Shown piece after piece: positions 24,499 through 33,901 of a stretch of DNA of 64,000 nucleotides. A program made the position numbers and the translations under genes. Within the stretch, counting starts at the first letter, position 1, and every line of letters begins with the position of its first letter. The stretch is from Rahnella variigena (lineage in GTDB: Bacteria; Pseudomonadota; Gammaproteobacteria; Enterobacterales; Enterobacteriaceae). The notes below the pieces were generated by a model. That model worked only from the letters and a program-made list of their open reading frames with translations. It was not told where the DNA came from and ran no database searches. Location: NCBI RefSeq assembly GCF_003610915.1, contig NZ_NSDJ01000001.1, positions 868,001 through 932,000 of the forward strand. The letters are read 5' to 3'.

Positions 24499-24876
24499 GG
24501 TTTTTTTTCGTCTGTAATTTGTCCTCCTTTCTTATCGCGCTCATTAATCCCTCAATAAAACCTCTGTCTTGCCGGCTTTTGCACCATTTCGGCTCAATCC
24601 GCTCCATTTTCCTGGTTGTTTTTTGTCATGTTTTGGCTGAATACATGCACTAATTGATTGTTCTCCCCGTATGTGACCCCGCTCATGCTCCCTTTTTCCC
24701 AGTGTACTAAACCTAATCATCGTCCTGTGACGACAAACCGCCCCTGACAATACTGTTTTCATTCTTTTTCCTGACGTCGTGTCGAGAGGAATGAACACTG
24801 AGGTCGGGTGAACGTCCTGGCCGTACCCTACGAGTCATAACAAAAAGTAGCTCAGACTACACGCGAGGAAAGAAAC
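24499..24876. other. gene-free stretch before ytfQ
   Basis: 378 bases with no supportable coding region. It lies between the rrn terminator and ytfQ and should hold the ytfQ promoter. The only signal I see is a weak CRP-like site at 24672-24687. No copy of the tRNA-Trp 3' end, which might mark an integration site, was noticed here or after yjfF. Confidence 0.6.
24672..24687 (+). promoter_or_regulatory. possible CRP site upstream of ytfQ
   Basis: TGTGA, six bases, TCATG: a perfect first half and a partial second half of the CRP consensus TGTGA-N6-TCACA. A sugar importer is a plausible CRP target, but the match is weak and about 190 bases from the start codon. Confidence 0.3.
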
Positions 24877-25833
24877 ATGTACAAACGCTTAATTGTGGCA
24901 GCAGCAGTGGCAACAGCACTTTGTGGCGCGGCTCATGCAGCTCCGCTGGTTGTTGGTTTTTCGCAGATTGGCTCTGAGTCTGGGTGGCGTTCTGCGGAAA
25001 CAAAAGTGGCTAAGTCCGAGGCCGAAAAACGCGGTATCACACTCAAAATTGCTGATGCTCAGCAGAAACAAGAAAATCAAATCAAAGCCATACGCTCCTT
25101 TATCGCTCAGGGTGTGGATGCCATTTTCATCGCACCGGTCGTGGCCACCGGCTGGGCTCCGGTTCTGACGGAAGCTAAAGAAGCCAAGATCCCGGTATTC
25201 CTGTTAGACCGTACTATCGAAGTCACTGATCCTTCTCTCTACACCGCCGCAGTGGCTTCGGACAGCGTATATGAAGGCAAAGTGGCTGGAGACTGGTTGG
25301 TCAAAGATGTCGCCGGTAAGCCGTGTAATGTTGTTGAATTACAAGGCACCGTGGGCGCAAGCGTCGCCTTAAACCGTAAACAAGGCTTTGCCGATGCGCT
25401 GAAAGCTGCGCCAAACGTCAAAATTATCCGTTCACAATCTGGTGACTTCACCCGTAGTAAAGGTAAAGAAGTCATGGAAAGCTTCATCAAGGCTGAACAA
25501 AACGGTAAGAACATTTGTGCTGTTTACGCCCATAACGATGACATGGCAATCGGTGCGATTCAGGCCATTAAAGAAGCCGGTCTTAAGCCGGGTTCGCAGA
25601 TTAAAATTGTTTCAATCGATGGCGTTCCTGACATCTACAAAGCGATGTTGGCCGGTGAAGCGAATGCTTCTGTCGAGCTGACGCCTAATATGGCGGGCCC
25701 TGCATTTGATGCTCTGATTGCAATGAAAAAGGATGGTACTCAGCCTAAGAAATTCATTCAGACTCAGTCTGCGCTTATCCTGCCGGATATGGCTCAGAAA
25801 GAATACGACATGAAAAAAGACATGGGTTATTAA
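24877..25833 (+). CDS. ytfQ: galactofuranose ABC importer, periplasmic binding protein
   Basis: Binds furanose-form galactose in the periplasm and delivers it to the YtfRT-YjfF transporter. The 318 residues equal E. coli YtfQ. A signal peptide (MYKRLIVAAAVATALCGAAHA, cut near residue 21) precedes a ribose-binding-protein fold with LVVGFSQIGSESGWR, the DAIFIAPVVATGW lobe and YAHNDDMAIGAIQAIKEAG. GAGGA lies seven bases before the ATG. First gene of a four-gene operon. In E. coli the operon sits near fbp, so its position after an rrn operon is different here. Confidence 0.95.
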   Translation: MYKRLIVAAAVATALCGAAHAAPLVVGFSQIGSESGWRSAETKVAKSEAEKRGITLKIADAQQKQENQIKAIRSFIAQGVDAIFIAPVVATGWAPVLTEAKEAKIPVFLLDRTIEVTDPSLYTAAVASDSVYEGKVAGDWLVKDVAGKPCNVVELQGTVGASVALNRKQGFADALKAAPNVKIIRSQSGDFTRSKGKEVMESFIKAEQNGKNICAVYAHNDDMAIGAIQAIKEAGLKPGSQIKIVSIDGVPDIYKAMLAGEANASVELTPNMAGPAFDALIAMKKDGTQPKKFIQTQSALILPDMAQKEYDMKKDMGY

Positions 25834-25917
25834 GCCGGTTTACCGGCTTGCCTCAGCGGCAGGCCGGTAAAAATTATTCCCTTTTCGCCTCCTGGCGAAT
25901 GCAGCAGGAGTAGTGAC

Positions 25918-27426
25918 GTGACGGATAATCCTGGTTCAGAAACACTGCTTGAGGTCCGCGGTTTATCCGTAGAATTTCCCGGCGTGAAAGCGCTGGAAAA
26001 TGTCGACTTCACGCTTGAACGTGGCGAAATAGTGGCACTGTTAGGTGAAAACGGGGCGGGCAAGTCCACGATGATTAAAGCGCTTACCGGTGTTTATAAG
26101 CGCTCTTCCGGACAAGTTTTTCTCAACGGAAAATCGATTGAACCTGTCAATACCGCTGATGCTCAGTCGCTTGGGATCGGCACGGTATATCAGGAAGTTA
26201 ACCTTCTGCCGAATATCTCTGTTGCCGCCAATCTCTTCATCGGGCGCGAACCGACCCGCTTCGGGCTGGTCAATCAGCGCAAGATGGAACAACAGGCCGA
26301 ATCCCTTCTGGAAGGTTATGGTCTGCATCTGGATGTCAGCCAGCCTCTTTCCACTTATTCCATTGCTATCCAGCAAATCGTGGCCATTGCCCGCGCTGTC
26401 GATCTTTCAGCGCAAGTCTTAATACTCGATGAGCCAACAGCCAGCCTGGATGCCAAAGAAGTCAGCATGTTGCTCGATATTCTTGTTCAGCTGCGTGACA
26501 AAGGCGTGGGGATGATTTTCGTGACGCATTTCCTCGACCAGGTTTATCGGATCAGCGACCGGATAACTGTTTTACGTAACGGTAAACGGGTGGGATCTGA
26601 ACGTACTGTTGATCTGCCACGTATCGATCTGGTGCCAATGATGCTGGGACACAGCTTTGATGAAAGCCTGCTAAAGCGTACCGAGCATCGCAATGTGACG
26701 GGCGAGCCTTTGGTCGATTTCAAAGATTATGGCCGTCGTGGGGTCATTGAAAATTTCGACCTGAAAGTACGGCGGGGCGAAATCGTAGGGCTGGCAGGTT
26801 TGCTGGGGTCAGGGCGAACAGAAACGGCGCAGTTGATCTTCGGTATCAAGGGACATGACAGCGGCAGCGCGCAGGTTGATGGCAAACCCGAAACCATCAG
26901 CACCCCCCGTAAGGCTGCGAAGCTTGGGTTTGGTTATTGCCCGGAAGACCGCAAAACGGATGGGATTATCGGTGCCGCCACAGTGCGTGAAAATATCATC
27001 CTTGCCTTACAGGCTCAGCGCGGCTGGTTGCGACCCCTGCCTATGAAAGAGCAGCACCAGATAGCCGAAAAATTCATCAAGCTGCTCGGTATCCGCACAC
27101 CCGGTACGGAGCAGGAAATTCAGTATCTCTCCGGCGGTAATCAGCAAAAAGTGCTTCTTTCCCGCTGGCTTGCGACCAATCCCCGTTTCCTCATTCTCGA
27201 CGAACCCACACGTGGCATTGATGTGGGGGCTCATGCAGAAATCATCCGTCTGATTGAGAAACTTTGCGATGAAGGGCTGGCCTTACTGGTCATTTCATCT
27301 GAACTGGAAGAGCTGTCCGGCTATGCCGACCGCATCGTGGTGTTACGCGACCGTCGTCATGTTACCGAAATCGAGCAGGCTGAAATCTCCGTACCAGCCA
27401 TTATGAAAGCCATTGCGGCGCAATGA
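25918..27426 (+). CDS. ytfR: galactofuranose ABC importer, ATP-binding protein
   Basis: Energises sugar import with two fused nucleotide-binding domains. The start is GTG 25918 with AGGAG seven bases before it; 502 residues against 500 in E. coli. The first domain has Walker A GENGAGKST and Walker B LILDEPTA. The second has GLLGSGRTE in place of a canonical Walker A, as usual in carbohydrate uptake CUT2 ATPases, then LSGGNQQKV and FLILDEPTRGIDVG. The first-domain signature segment is STYSIAIQQIV, also divergent as in YtfR. It lies 84 bases after ytfQ, with only ten bases to ytfT. Confidence 0.95.
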   Translation: MTDNPGSETLLEVRGLSVEFPGVKALENVDFTLERGEIVALLGENGAGKSTMIKALTGVYKRSSGQVFLNGKSIEPVNTADAQSLGIGTVYQEVNLLPNISVAANLFIGREPTRFGLVNQRKMEQQAESLLEGYGLHLDVSQPLSTYSIAIQQIVAIARAVDLSAQVLILDEPTASLDAKEVSMLLDILVQLRDKGVGMIFVTHFLDQVYRISDRITVLRNGKRVGSERTVDLPRIDLVPMMLGHSFDESLLKRTEHRNVTGEPLVDFKDYGRRGVIENFDLKVRRGEIVGLAGLLGSGRTETAQLIFGIKGHDSGSAQVDGKPETISTPRKAAKLGFGYCPEDRKTDGIIGAATVRENIILALQAQRGWLRPLPMKEQHQIAEKFIKLLGIRTPGTEQEIQYLSGGNQQKVLLSRWLATNPRFLILDEPTRGIDVGAHAEIIRLIEKLCDEGLALLVISSELEELSGYADRIVVLRDRRHVTEIEQAEISVPAIMKAIAAQ

Positions 27427-27436
27427 GGAGATATCA

Positions 27437-28456
27437 ATGAGCAACAGGAGTCTGCCAATGACGGGAAGACCGCGCAAAGTAAGATTTGTATTTCCTAAGG
27501 GTGCCACGCAAATCGGCGCTTTCGTCGCCATATTAATCATCGACAGCCTGGTCGCCCCCGGATTTTTCTCTATCCACATTCAGGATGGTCGCCTGTTTGG
27601 CAGCCTGGTTGATATATTCAACCGCGGCGCGCCTGTAGCACTGCTGGCTCTGGGGATGACGCTGGTTATCGCGACCGGCGGGATCGACCTTTCCGTCGGT
27701 GCCGTGATGGCGATAGCGGGTGCGACGGCGGCGACTATGACCGTTCAGGGGTATCCGCTGGCGATGGTATTGCTGGCATCGGTGGGTGTTGGTGCGATAT
27801 GTGGCTTGTGGAATGGATTTCTGGTCGCAGTCCTGCAAATACAACCGATCGTTGCCACGCTGATGTTGATGGTCGCCGGAAGGGGGATCGCACAGTTAAT
27901 AACGGAAGGACAGATCGTCACGTTTGAACATAACGGTTTGTCGCAGTTTGGTAGTGGTTCGCTGTTTTATCTGCCGATGCCTGTGATCATTGCCGTCGTC
28001 ATGCTGGTGCTGGTCTGGGCGCTGACGCGTAAAACGGCGCTCGGGTTGTTTATCGAATCGGTGGGTATCAACATCCGCTCTGCTTATAACGCCGGCGTAA
28101 ACGCCCGTTTAGTACTGATTTCCACTTACGTCATCTGCGGGATTTGCGCGGCTGTCGCAGGCGTGATTGTGACTGCTGATATCCGGGGTGCAGATGCCAA
28201 TAACGCCGGTTTATGGCTGGAGCTTGACGCTATTCTTGCCGTCGTCATCGGTGGCGGTTCGTTGCTGGGCGGCCGTTTTAACCTGCTTCTTTCGGTAGTC
28301 GGTGCGCTGATTATTCAGGGAATGAATACCGGCATTCTGCTCTCCGGCTTTAAACCTGAATTCAATCTGGTATTGAAAGCCCTGGTGGTTCTCGCCGTAC
28401 TGGTGGTTCAGTCACCCCGCGTTTCGCTCAGTAATCTGTTCCGGAGGAAGGGATAA
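27437..28456 (+). CDS. ytfT: galactofuranose ABC importer, permease subunit YtfT
   Basis: One of two inner membrane subunits of the importer. Two ATG codons are each preceded by AGGAG: 27437 (339 residues, chosen, like E. coli in length) and 27458 (332 residues). About nine hydrophobic segments are visible, with the CUT2 permease motif GMTLVIATGGIDLSVGAVMAIAG near residues 72-95 and GADANNAGLWLELDAILAVVIGG near 245. It ends with a one-base overlap with yjfF, so the two permeases are translated together. Confidence 0.94.
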   Translation: MSNRSLPMTGRPRKVRFVFPKGATQIGAFVAILIIDSLVAPGFFSIHIQDGRLFGSLVDIFNRGAPVALLALGMTLVIATGGIDLSVGAVMAIAGATAATMTVQGYPLAMVLLASVGVGAICGLWNGFLVAVLQIQPIVATLMLMVAGRGIAQLITEGQIVTFEHNGLSQFGSGSLFYLPMPVIIAVVMLVLVWALTRKTALGLFIESVGINIRSAYNAGVNARLVLISTYVICGICAAVAGVIVTADIRGADANNAGLWLELDAILAVVIGGGSLLGGRFNLLLSVVGALIIQGMNTGILLSGFKPEFNLVLKALVVLAVLVVQSPRVSLSNLFRRKG

Positions 28457-29442
28457 TGCTTAAAAGAAATCTGCCCCTGCTGATTACTATCTTGGTGTTC
28501 CTGGCGGGATACGCTTATTGCTTCACGCAGTTTCCGGGCTTTGCTTCGACGCGTGTCTTCTTTGATTTACTGACGGACAACGCTTTCCTGGGCATTGTCG
28601 CGGTTGGTATGACGTTCGTTATTCTCTCCGGCGGTATCGACCTTTCCGTGGGCTCTGTTATCGCTTTCACGGGCGTATTGCTGGCGAAACTGATAGGCAC
28701 TTATGGCGTTGCGCCCGGTTACGCGTTTGTCATTGTGCTTTTGATGGGCGCGCTGTTCGGGGCGCTGATGGGCTGGATTATTGATACGCTGAAACTGCCG
28801 GCTTTCATCATCACGCTGGCGGGCATGTTTTTTGTGCGCGGAATGAGTTTTATCGTCTCGGAAGAATCGTTGCCGATTAACCATCCGGTTTATGATTTCC
28901 TCGCCAATTATGCCTGGAAAATGCCCGGAGGTGGCCGTTTCACTTTGCTGGCTCTGGTCATGTTGCTGGTGGTGCTGGGCGGGATTATTCTGGCGCATCG
29001 CACGCGATTTGGTAACAACGTCTATGCCGTCGGCGGAAGTAACGTTTCTGCTGCGCTGATGGGTGTGCCGGTTCGCCGTACCACGATTTATATCTATATG
29101 CTCTCAAGTTCGCTGGCCGTGTTATCCGGCATCATTTTCTCGCTGTACACATCTGCAGGGTATGCACTCGCTGCCAGCGGCGTAGAGCTCGATGCTATCG
29201 CTTCTGTCGTCATTGGCGGTACGTTGCTGAGCGGCGGCGTAGGCACAGTGTTGGGCAGCTTGTTTGGCGTGCTCATTCAGGGGCTGATACAAACCTACAT
29301 CACCTTCGATGGCACGCTCAGCTCGTGGTGGACCAAAATCGTGATGGGGGTGTTGCTGTTCATCTTCATCGGATTGCAAAAAGGTATGGGTACCTTCTGG
29401 ACAGCCAGAAGAGCGCGCCATCCCCGGCCTGAACCGTCCTGA
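28456..29442 (+). CDS. yjfF: galactofuranose ABC importer, permease subunit YjfF
   Basis: Second membrane subunit, paired with YtfT. The 328-residue protein has about eight to nine hydrophobic segments, GMTFVILSGGIDLSVGSVIAFTG near residue 50 and ELDAIASVVIGGTLLSGGVGTVLG near 245. The ATG shares its A with the ytfT stop. In E. coli fbp follows; here the next gene is hdfR, convergent, and no fbp is seen. Confidence 0.94.
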   Translation: MLKRNLPLLITILVFLAGYAYCFTQFPGFASTRVFFDLLTDNAFLGIVAVGMTFVILSGGIDLSVGSVIAFTGVLLAKLIGTYGVAPGYAFVIVLLMGALFGALMGWIIDTLKLPAFIITLAGMFFVRGMSFIVSEESLPINHPVYDFLANYAWKMPGGGRFTLLALVMLLVVLGGIILAHRTRFGNNVYAVGGSNVSAALMGVPVRRTTIYIYMLSSSLAVLSGIIFSLYTSAGYALAASGVELDAIASVVIGGTLLSGGVGTVLGSLFGVLIQGLIQTYITFDGTLSSWWTKIVMGVLLFIFIGLQKGMGTFWTARRARHPRPEPS

Positions 29443-29455
29443 GGCCGGACGGTTC
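29431..29455. terminator. hairpin between convergent yjfF and hdfR
   Basis: A perfect 9-bp stem (GAACCGTCC/GGACGGTTC) with a seven-base loop that contains the yjfF stop codon and overlaps the end of hdfR. No T run on either side, so termination may be weak or Rho-assisted. Confidence 0.55.
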
Positions 29456-30278
29456 AGAGATTAGTGATCAGCGGCGTTTTGAGTAACTGACGGATCAGAA
29501 CCTGCTGATCGCTGGTTTGCAGCCAGACGGCGTACAGCGGGCGGATCACCGGAGGGATCTCTTCATGCACCGACAGTTGCGGATATTCCTTCGCCCAATG
29601 CGCGGGCAGGAAAGCGCAACCGCCGGTGTTTTCCAGCAACTGGCGCGTCAGATGCGCAGACGTTGTGGTCAGCACCGGTTCCTGATCGCTGTTTTGCAGC
29701 TTTTCCTGCTGCGGGAAGTCCGCACCCCATTCCAGTTTCACATACGGCGGATGTTCTTCCCTGACCGTTTTCTGTGATGAAAAAAGTCGTAACGAGAAAT
29801 TACCTAACAGCTGGCTTGAAAGCTCATCCATCTTCGGCGGTTCAGTGGTGATCAGTAAATCCAGTTGTCTTTCATGCAATTGTTTGACCAGAGACTGGCG
29901 AAGGGCGATGCGTGCCTCAAGTCTCAGTGCGCCGCGCTGCGTGTAAAGCGATTGCAGCCACGGGGTCAGATAGGCTTCCCAAAGCGAGGCCGTTGCCCCA
30001 ATCGACAATTCAGTGTGCTGTAACGAACGCACCACCTCTTTTTTCGCCATCTGCCAGGTTGACATCAGATTCTCAGCATAAGGCAGCAGGCGTTCTCCTG
30101 CGGGCGTTAACCGGATATTGTTGCGATGCCGTGTGAACAAATTGGCGCCAAGTTGGGTTTCCAGTTGTCGGATACGAAAACTGACGGCAGATTGCGTCAG
30201 ATATAGGGATTCCGCCGCCCGACCAAAGTGGCGAGTTCTACTGACCTCCAAAAAGGTTTTCAGTAATTCCGTGTCCAA
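29454..30278 (-). CDS. hdfR: LysR-type regulator HdfR
   Basis: DNA-binding regulator; in E. coli it represses the flagellar master operon flhDC and affects gltBD. The winged helix-turn-helix covers residues 1-60 ([24 protein letters not shown]), followed by a sensor domain. The start is TTG at 30278 (encoding MDTELLKTF), chosen because GGAG lies six bases upstream and the protein family begins there; four more upstream codons are open. Length is 274 residues. It is divergent from maoP, as in E. coli. The C-terminal half diverges more from E. coli than the DNA-binding half. Confidence 0.93.
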   Translation of the reverse strand: MDTELLKTFLEVSRTRHFGRAAESLYLTQSAVSFRIRQLETQLGANLFTRHRNNIRLTPAGERLLPYAENLMSTWQMAKKEVVRSLQHTELSIGATASLWEAYLTPWLQSLYTQRGALRLEARIALRQSLVKQLHERQLDLLITTEPPKMDELSSQLLGNFSLRLFSSQKTVREEHPPYVKLEWGADFPQQEKLQNSDQEPVLTTTSAHLTRQLLENTGGCAFLPAHWAKEYPQLSVHEEIPPVIRPLYAVWLQTSDQQVLIRQLLKTPLITNL

Positions 30279-30396
30279 AACTATCTCCAATATTTTTTGT
30301 CGTTAAGATTTAAATGTTTTGTTTTACACAATGTCAAGCCTAACTAATACTCCGCGCCATAACAGCACGACCATGAGAGAATTAGGAGCGTGTCAG

Positions 30397-30735
30397 ATGG
30401 CGGAAAGCTTCACCACGACAAATCGTTTTTTTGATAATAAACATTACCCTCGCGGGTTCTCCCGGCATGGCGATTTCACCATTAAAGAAGCGCAAATGCT
30501 AGAACGTTACGGCTTTGCCTTTAACGAGCTGGATCTGGGAAAACGTGAGCCTGCTAACGACGAAGAAAAACTGTTCCTGGAGGTTTGCCGCGGTACGCGT
30601 GAACCTGTGACAGATGCAGAAAAAGTGTGGAACAAATACATTGTCCGCACCCGTCGTCCGAAGAAATTCCACACGTTGTCTGGCGGTAAACCGCAGGCTG
30701 ACGCTGTAGAAGACTACACGGAAAGCGATGACTAA
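30397..30735 (+). CDS. maoP: Ori macrodomain protein MaoP (DUF413)
   Basis: Small basic protein needed in E. coli to constrain the Ori macrodomain together with the nearby maoS site. The start is ATG 30397 ([17 protein letters not shown]), with AGGAG eight bases upstream, giving 112 residues as in E. coli; the frame is open 26 codons further up but without conservation. The family core [23 protein letters not shown] and the tail [12 protein letters not shown] are intact. It is divergent from hdfR and followed by a strong terminator. Confidence 0.95.
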   Translation: MAESFTTTNRFFDNKHYPRGFSRHGDFTIKEAQMLERYGFAFNELDLGKREPANDEEKLFLEVCRGTREPVTDAEKVWNKYIVRTRRPKKFHTLSGGKPQADAVEDYTESDD

Positions 30736-30737
30736 TG

Positions 30738-30762
30738 AAACGGGGCGATGCCCCGTTTTTTT
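30738..30762. terminator. bidirectional terminator between maoP and comM
   Basis: A 9-bp perfect stem (AAACGGGGC/GCCCCGTTT, loop GAT) followed by T residues on the plus strand. It touches the last bases of the convergent comM. Confidence 0.9.
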
Positions 30763-32296
30763 ATACCAGACTCTTATGCAGAGTTAACAATAGCCTATCC
30801 ATGCTGCGATAGCTTAGCGCCTCAGCAATATGCCGTCGTTCAATCCCCTCAACACTCCCCAAATCAGCCAATGTTCTCGCGACTTTCAGAATGCGATGCC
30901 AGGCTCTGACCGATAAACCCAGCTTATGCAGTACCTCTTCCAGGAACTCTGCGTCTGCTTTGGTTAACACACAATACGTTTCCACTTCGCTGCTGCTCAG
31001 ATGCGCATTGATTTTCCCCGCGCGGTTTAACTGAATTTCTCTGGCGTTCAGTACCCGTTCCCGCACTTGTGCGCTGTTTTCCCTCAGAACAGGCGTATGG
31101 TTTTGCTGACTCAAAATACCGGGCGGCAGGAGCGGGACTTCAATCGACAGATCGAACCGGTCGAGGAAAGGCCCGGAAAGCCGGCTCAGATAGCGTAAAA
31201 CCTGCTGTGGCGGCGTGCGGTTGTGGATGCCCTGATAATGTCCGGTCGGGCTGGGATTCATCGCTGCAATCAGCTGCGCTCTTGCCGGATAGCGGACTTT
31301 CGCCCGTGCGCGGGAAATGGTGATTTCGCCGGATTCCATCGGCTGGCGCAAGGCATCCAGAACCTGCCGCTGAAATTCAGGCAGTTCGTCGAGAAACAAT
31401 ACGCCGTTATGAGCCAGGGATATTTCCCCCGGTCTGGGCAGCGAGCCACCCCCGACCAGCGCACTCATCGACGTGCTGTGATGCGGTGCCCGAAATGGAC
31501 GCACGCGTGAAAAACCGCCGTCTTCCTCCGGGTTATACACCAGACTGGCGATAGCTGCGGTTTCTAACTTTTCCTCATTGGTCAGCGGTGGCAACAATCC
31601 CGGCAACCGGCTCGCCAGCATGGTTTTTCCGGTGCCCGGCGGTCCTATCAGCAATAAGTTATGGCCGCCTGCCGCTGCGACCTCCAGTGCGCGCTTGGAT
31701 TGTTCCTGCCCGATGATGTCTGAAATGTCAGGCTGATGTGCCGGAATGGGCGGGTGAACGGGAAATTCGATGGCTGGCAAATTATCTTCGCCCTGCAAAA
31801 AAGCGCAGACCTGCAATAAGTGCCCAGCCACCCGCGCGACACCGGGATCGAGCAGCGTCATTTCCGTTTGATTACTTTGCGGCAGGATCAATATCCGGCC
31901 TGCTTTCTGCGCCTCAAGTGCCGCCGGTATCGCGCCATTTACGCTGCGTAGCGCACCGGAAAGCCCGAGTTCGCCCACAAACTCGTACTCCTCAAGCTTA
32001 TCCCCCTGAAGCTGCTCTGAGGCCACCAGAATCGCCAGCGCAATGGATAAATCATAGCGGCCACCTTCTTTCGGCAAATCGGCTGGGGCAAGATTCACGG
32101 TGATGCGTTTTGCCGGAAAGGTGAATCCGCAGTTGATGATGGCGCTGCGAACCCTGTCTCTGGCCTCTTTGACGGTGGTTTCCGGTAAACCGACCAGCGT
32201 CAGAGCCGGTAAACCGTTGCTGATATGTACCTCAACCGAGACGCCGGGCGCCTGAACACCCAGTGAGGCGCGGGTATACACCACGGCTAATGACAT
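30761..32296 (-). CDS. comM: ComM/YifB family AAA+ ATPase
   Basis: Mg-chelatase-like AAA+ protein; ComM of Vibrio cholerae is a branch-migration helicase that extends integration of DNA during natural transformation. The 511 residues show an N-terminal Lon-like fold (LAVVYTRASLGVQAPGVSVEV), Walker A GPPGTGKTM (about 220), Walker B VLFLDELPEF and a C-terminal Mg-chelatase lid domain. AAGGA precedes the ATG. E. coli calls it YifB and is not known to be naturally competent, so the role here is inferred from Vibrio and Haemophilus. Position next to maoP is conserved. Confidence 0.94.
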   Translation of the reverse strand: MSLAVVYTRASLGVQAPGVSVEVHISNGLPALTLVGLPETTVKEARDRVRSAIINCGFTFPAKRITVNLAPADLPKEGGRYDLSIALAILVASEQLQGDKLEEYEFVGELGLSGALRSVNGAIPAALEAQKAGRILILPQSNQTEMTLLDPGVARVAGHLLQVCAFLQGEDNLPAIEFPVHPPIPAHQPDISDIIGQEQSKRALEVAAAGGHNLLLIGPPGTGKTMLASRLPGLLPPLTNEEKLETAAIASLVYNPEEDGGFSRVRPFRAPHHSTSMSALVGGGSLPRPGEISLAHNGVLFLDELPEFQRQVLDALRQPMESGEITISRARAKVRYPARAQLIAAMNPSPTGHYQGIHNRTPPQQVLRYLSRLSGPFLDRFDLSIEVPLLPPGILSQQNHTPVLRENSAQVRERVLNAREIQLNRAGKINAHLSSSEVETYCVLTKADAEFLEEVLHKLGLSVRAWHRILKVARTLADLGSVEGIERRHIAEALSYRSMDRLLLTLHKSLV

Positions 32297-32662
32297 GCTT
32301 TTTCCTTTGCTGTGAGATTTCCTGGGGCCAGCATGCCTGAGCCTGAAACACTTGCGGGGAGAAGATTTGCACGATGCGTACCATCGCGGATAAATATTTT
32401 GTAAGTCAGTGGGTTAACACAGACAGATGCGAAGCGTATCGCAACCGCAGCAATACTCATTAACAGTTTGATGTGTTCGGAAACAAATTAGCCCGCTAAT
32501 TAAGTTGCTGGTTATACAGGCTGAGGTGTTTAATTTAATTGTATTTAACAATAAATAAACAAATACGAATCATTGATTAACATCTCGCGGCCTTACTGAG
32601 GGTTTTCCGGAACGTCCCGGTGAGCGCATAACCTACAGCTATTCCGGAATAGGGATACACCC
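32297..32662. other. gene-free stretch between comM and the MFS transporter gene
   Basis: 366 bases with divergent promoters expected at both ends and no supportable coding region. The middle is A/T-rich (32520-32580). A 12-bp palindrome TATTCCGGAATA (32640-32651) lies 11 bases before the transporter ATG and could be an operator or a leader hairpin. Confidence 0.55.
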
Positions 32663-33901
32663 ATGTTTGGTTGGACTTCTCGGCAGCGTAACGTTGCCAT
32701 CGCCAGTTTTCTGAGCTGGACTCTCGATGCTTTTGACTTCTTCGTTCTGGTCTTCCTGCTCAGTGATATTGCCACGGCGTTTCAGGTGGATATCAAACAG
32801 GTCACGCTGGCTATCCTGCTGACGCTGGCCGTGCGGCCAATCGGTGCGCTGCTGTTCGGGCGTGCTGCGGAGAAATACGGGCGCAAGCCGGTTCTGATGG
32901 TCAACATCGCGCTGTTTTCATTCTTCGAACTGTGTACTGCGGCGGCGCCTTCGTTGACCGTATTCCTGATCCTTCGCGTCATTTACGGCATTGCGATGGG
33001 CGGTGTCTGGGGCGTGGCCTCTTCGCTGGCGATGGAAACCATTCCTGACCGTTCACGCGGCATGATGTCGGGGATTTTCCAGGCAGGTTATCCCTTTGGT
33101 TATTTGCTGGCCGCCGTGGTGTACGGCTTATTGTTTGATGTGGTGGGCTGGCGCGGAATGTTTGTGATTGGTGCGGTGCCGATTTTCCTGCTGCCATTTA
33201 TCTGGTTCAAAGTGCAGGAATCACCGGTCTGGCTGGCAGCGCGGGAACGCAATGAAAGCACAGCTCTGATGCCGGTGCTGAAGAAAAACTGGAAGCTGTG
33301 TGTCTATCTGGTGGTGCTGATGGCGGGCTTTAATTTCTTCAGTCACGGTACGCAAGATCTCTACCCGACCTTCCTGAAAGTTCAGCACGGCTTCGATGCA
33401 CATACCGTCAGTTTAATCGCCATAAGCTACAATATCGCGTCAATTATCGGCGGGATCTTCTTCGGCTCGCTTTCTGAAAAGATTGGTCGCAAGAAGGCGA
33501 TTATTATTGCCGCACTGCTTTCACTCCCGGTCATTCCTTTATGGGCATTTTCCGGCGGTTCGTGGATGCTGGGACTCGGGGCGTTTCTGATGCAGTTTAT
33601 GGTGCAGGGCGCATGGGGCGTGGTGCCGACTTATCTGACAGAACTGGTGCCCGCCAATACCCGTGCGGTTCTGCCGGGATTCGTTTACCAGCTCGGCAAC
33701 CTGATTGCTTCAGTTAATGCGACGCTTCAGGCCTACATTGCCGAAAGCCATGGACACAATTATGGACTGGCAATGGCGATAGTGGCCGGTACTGTTGCCA
33801 TTCTGATTTCGGTTCTGGTGGCATTTGGCCGGGATACCCGCGGAAAAGCCATTGCCGGAGCAATAAATAATCAGAAGGTTAATGATCGCGCTAAGGTTTG
33901 A
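32663..33901 (+). CDS. MFS transporter, SHS-type (sialate or monocarboxylate proton symporter-like)
   Basis: Inner membrane major facilitator with twelve hydrophobic segments in 412 residues. LSWTLDAFDFFVLVFLLSD at the first helix and the loop FGRAAEKYGRKPVL resemble the sialate:H+ symporter family, which includes lactate and other carboxylate carriers; the cargo cannot be read from the sequence. A short tail (NNQKVNDRAKV) ends the protein. It is monocistronic, divergent from comM and 132 bases before the ilv leader, where E. coli has no such gene, so it is an accessory insertion at this locus. No metabolic enzyme lies next to it to hint at the substrate. Confidence 0.8.
   Translation: MFGWTSRQRNVAIASFLSWTLDAFDFFVLVFLLSDIATAFQVDIKQVTLAILLTLAVRPIGALLFGRAAEKYGRKPVLMVNIALFSFFELCTAAAPSLTVFLILRVIYGIAMGGVWGVASSLAMETIPDRSRGMMSGIFQAGYPFGYLLAAVVYGLLFDVVGWRGMFVIGAVPIFLLPFIWFKVQESPVWLAARERNESTALMPVLKKNWKLCVYLVVLMAGFNFFSHGTQDLYPTFLKVQHGFDAHTVSLIAISYNIASIIGGIFFGSLSEKIGRKKAIIIAALLSLPVIPLWAFSGGSWMLGLGAFLMQFMVQGAWGVVPTYLTELVPANTRAVLPGFVYQLGNLIASVNATLQAYIAESHGHNYGLAMAIVAGTVAILISVLVAFGRDTRGKAIAGAINNQKVNDRAKV

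Noticed and set aside
24499..24876. Minus-strand frame of 84 codons (24544-24798)
   Set aside because: No recognisable domain, no good ribosome site, and biased composition; not supportable as a gene.
30319..30396. 26-residue N-terminal extension of MaoP
   Set aside because: The Shine-Dalgarno and family start both point to ATG 30397.
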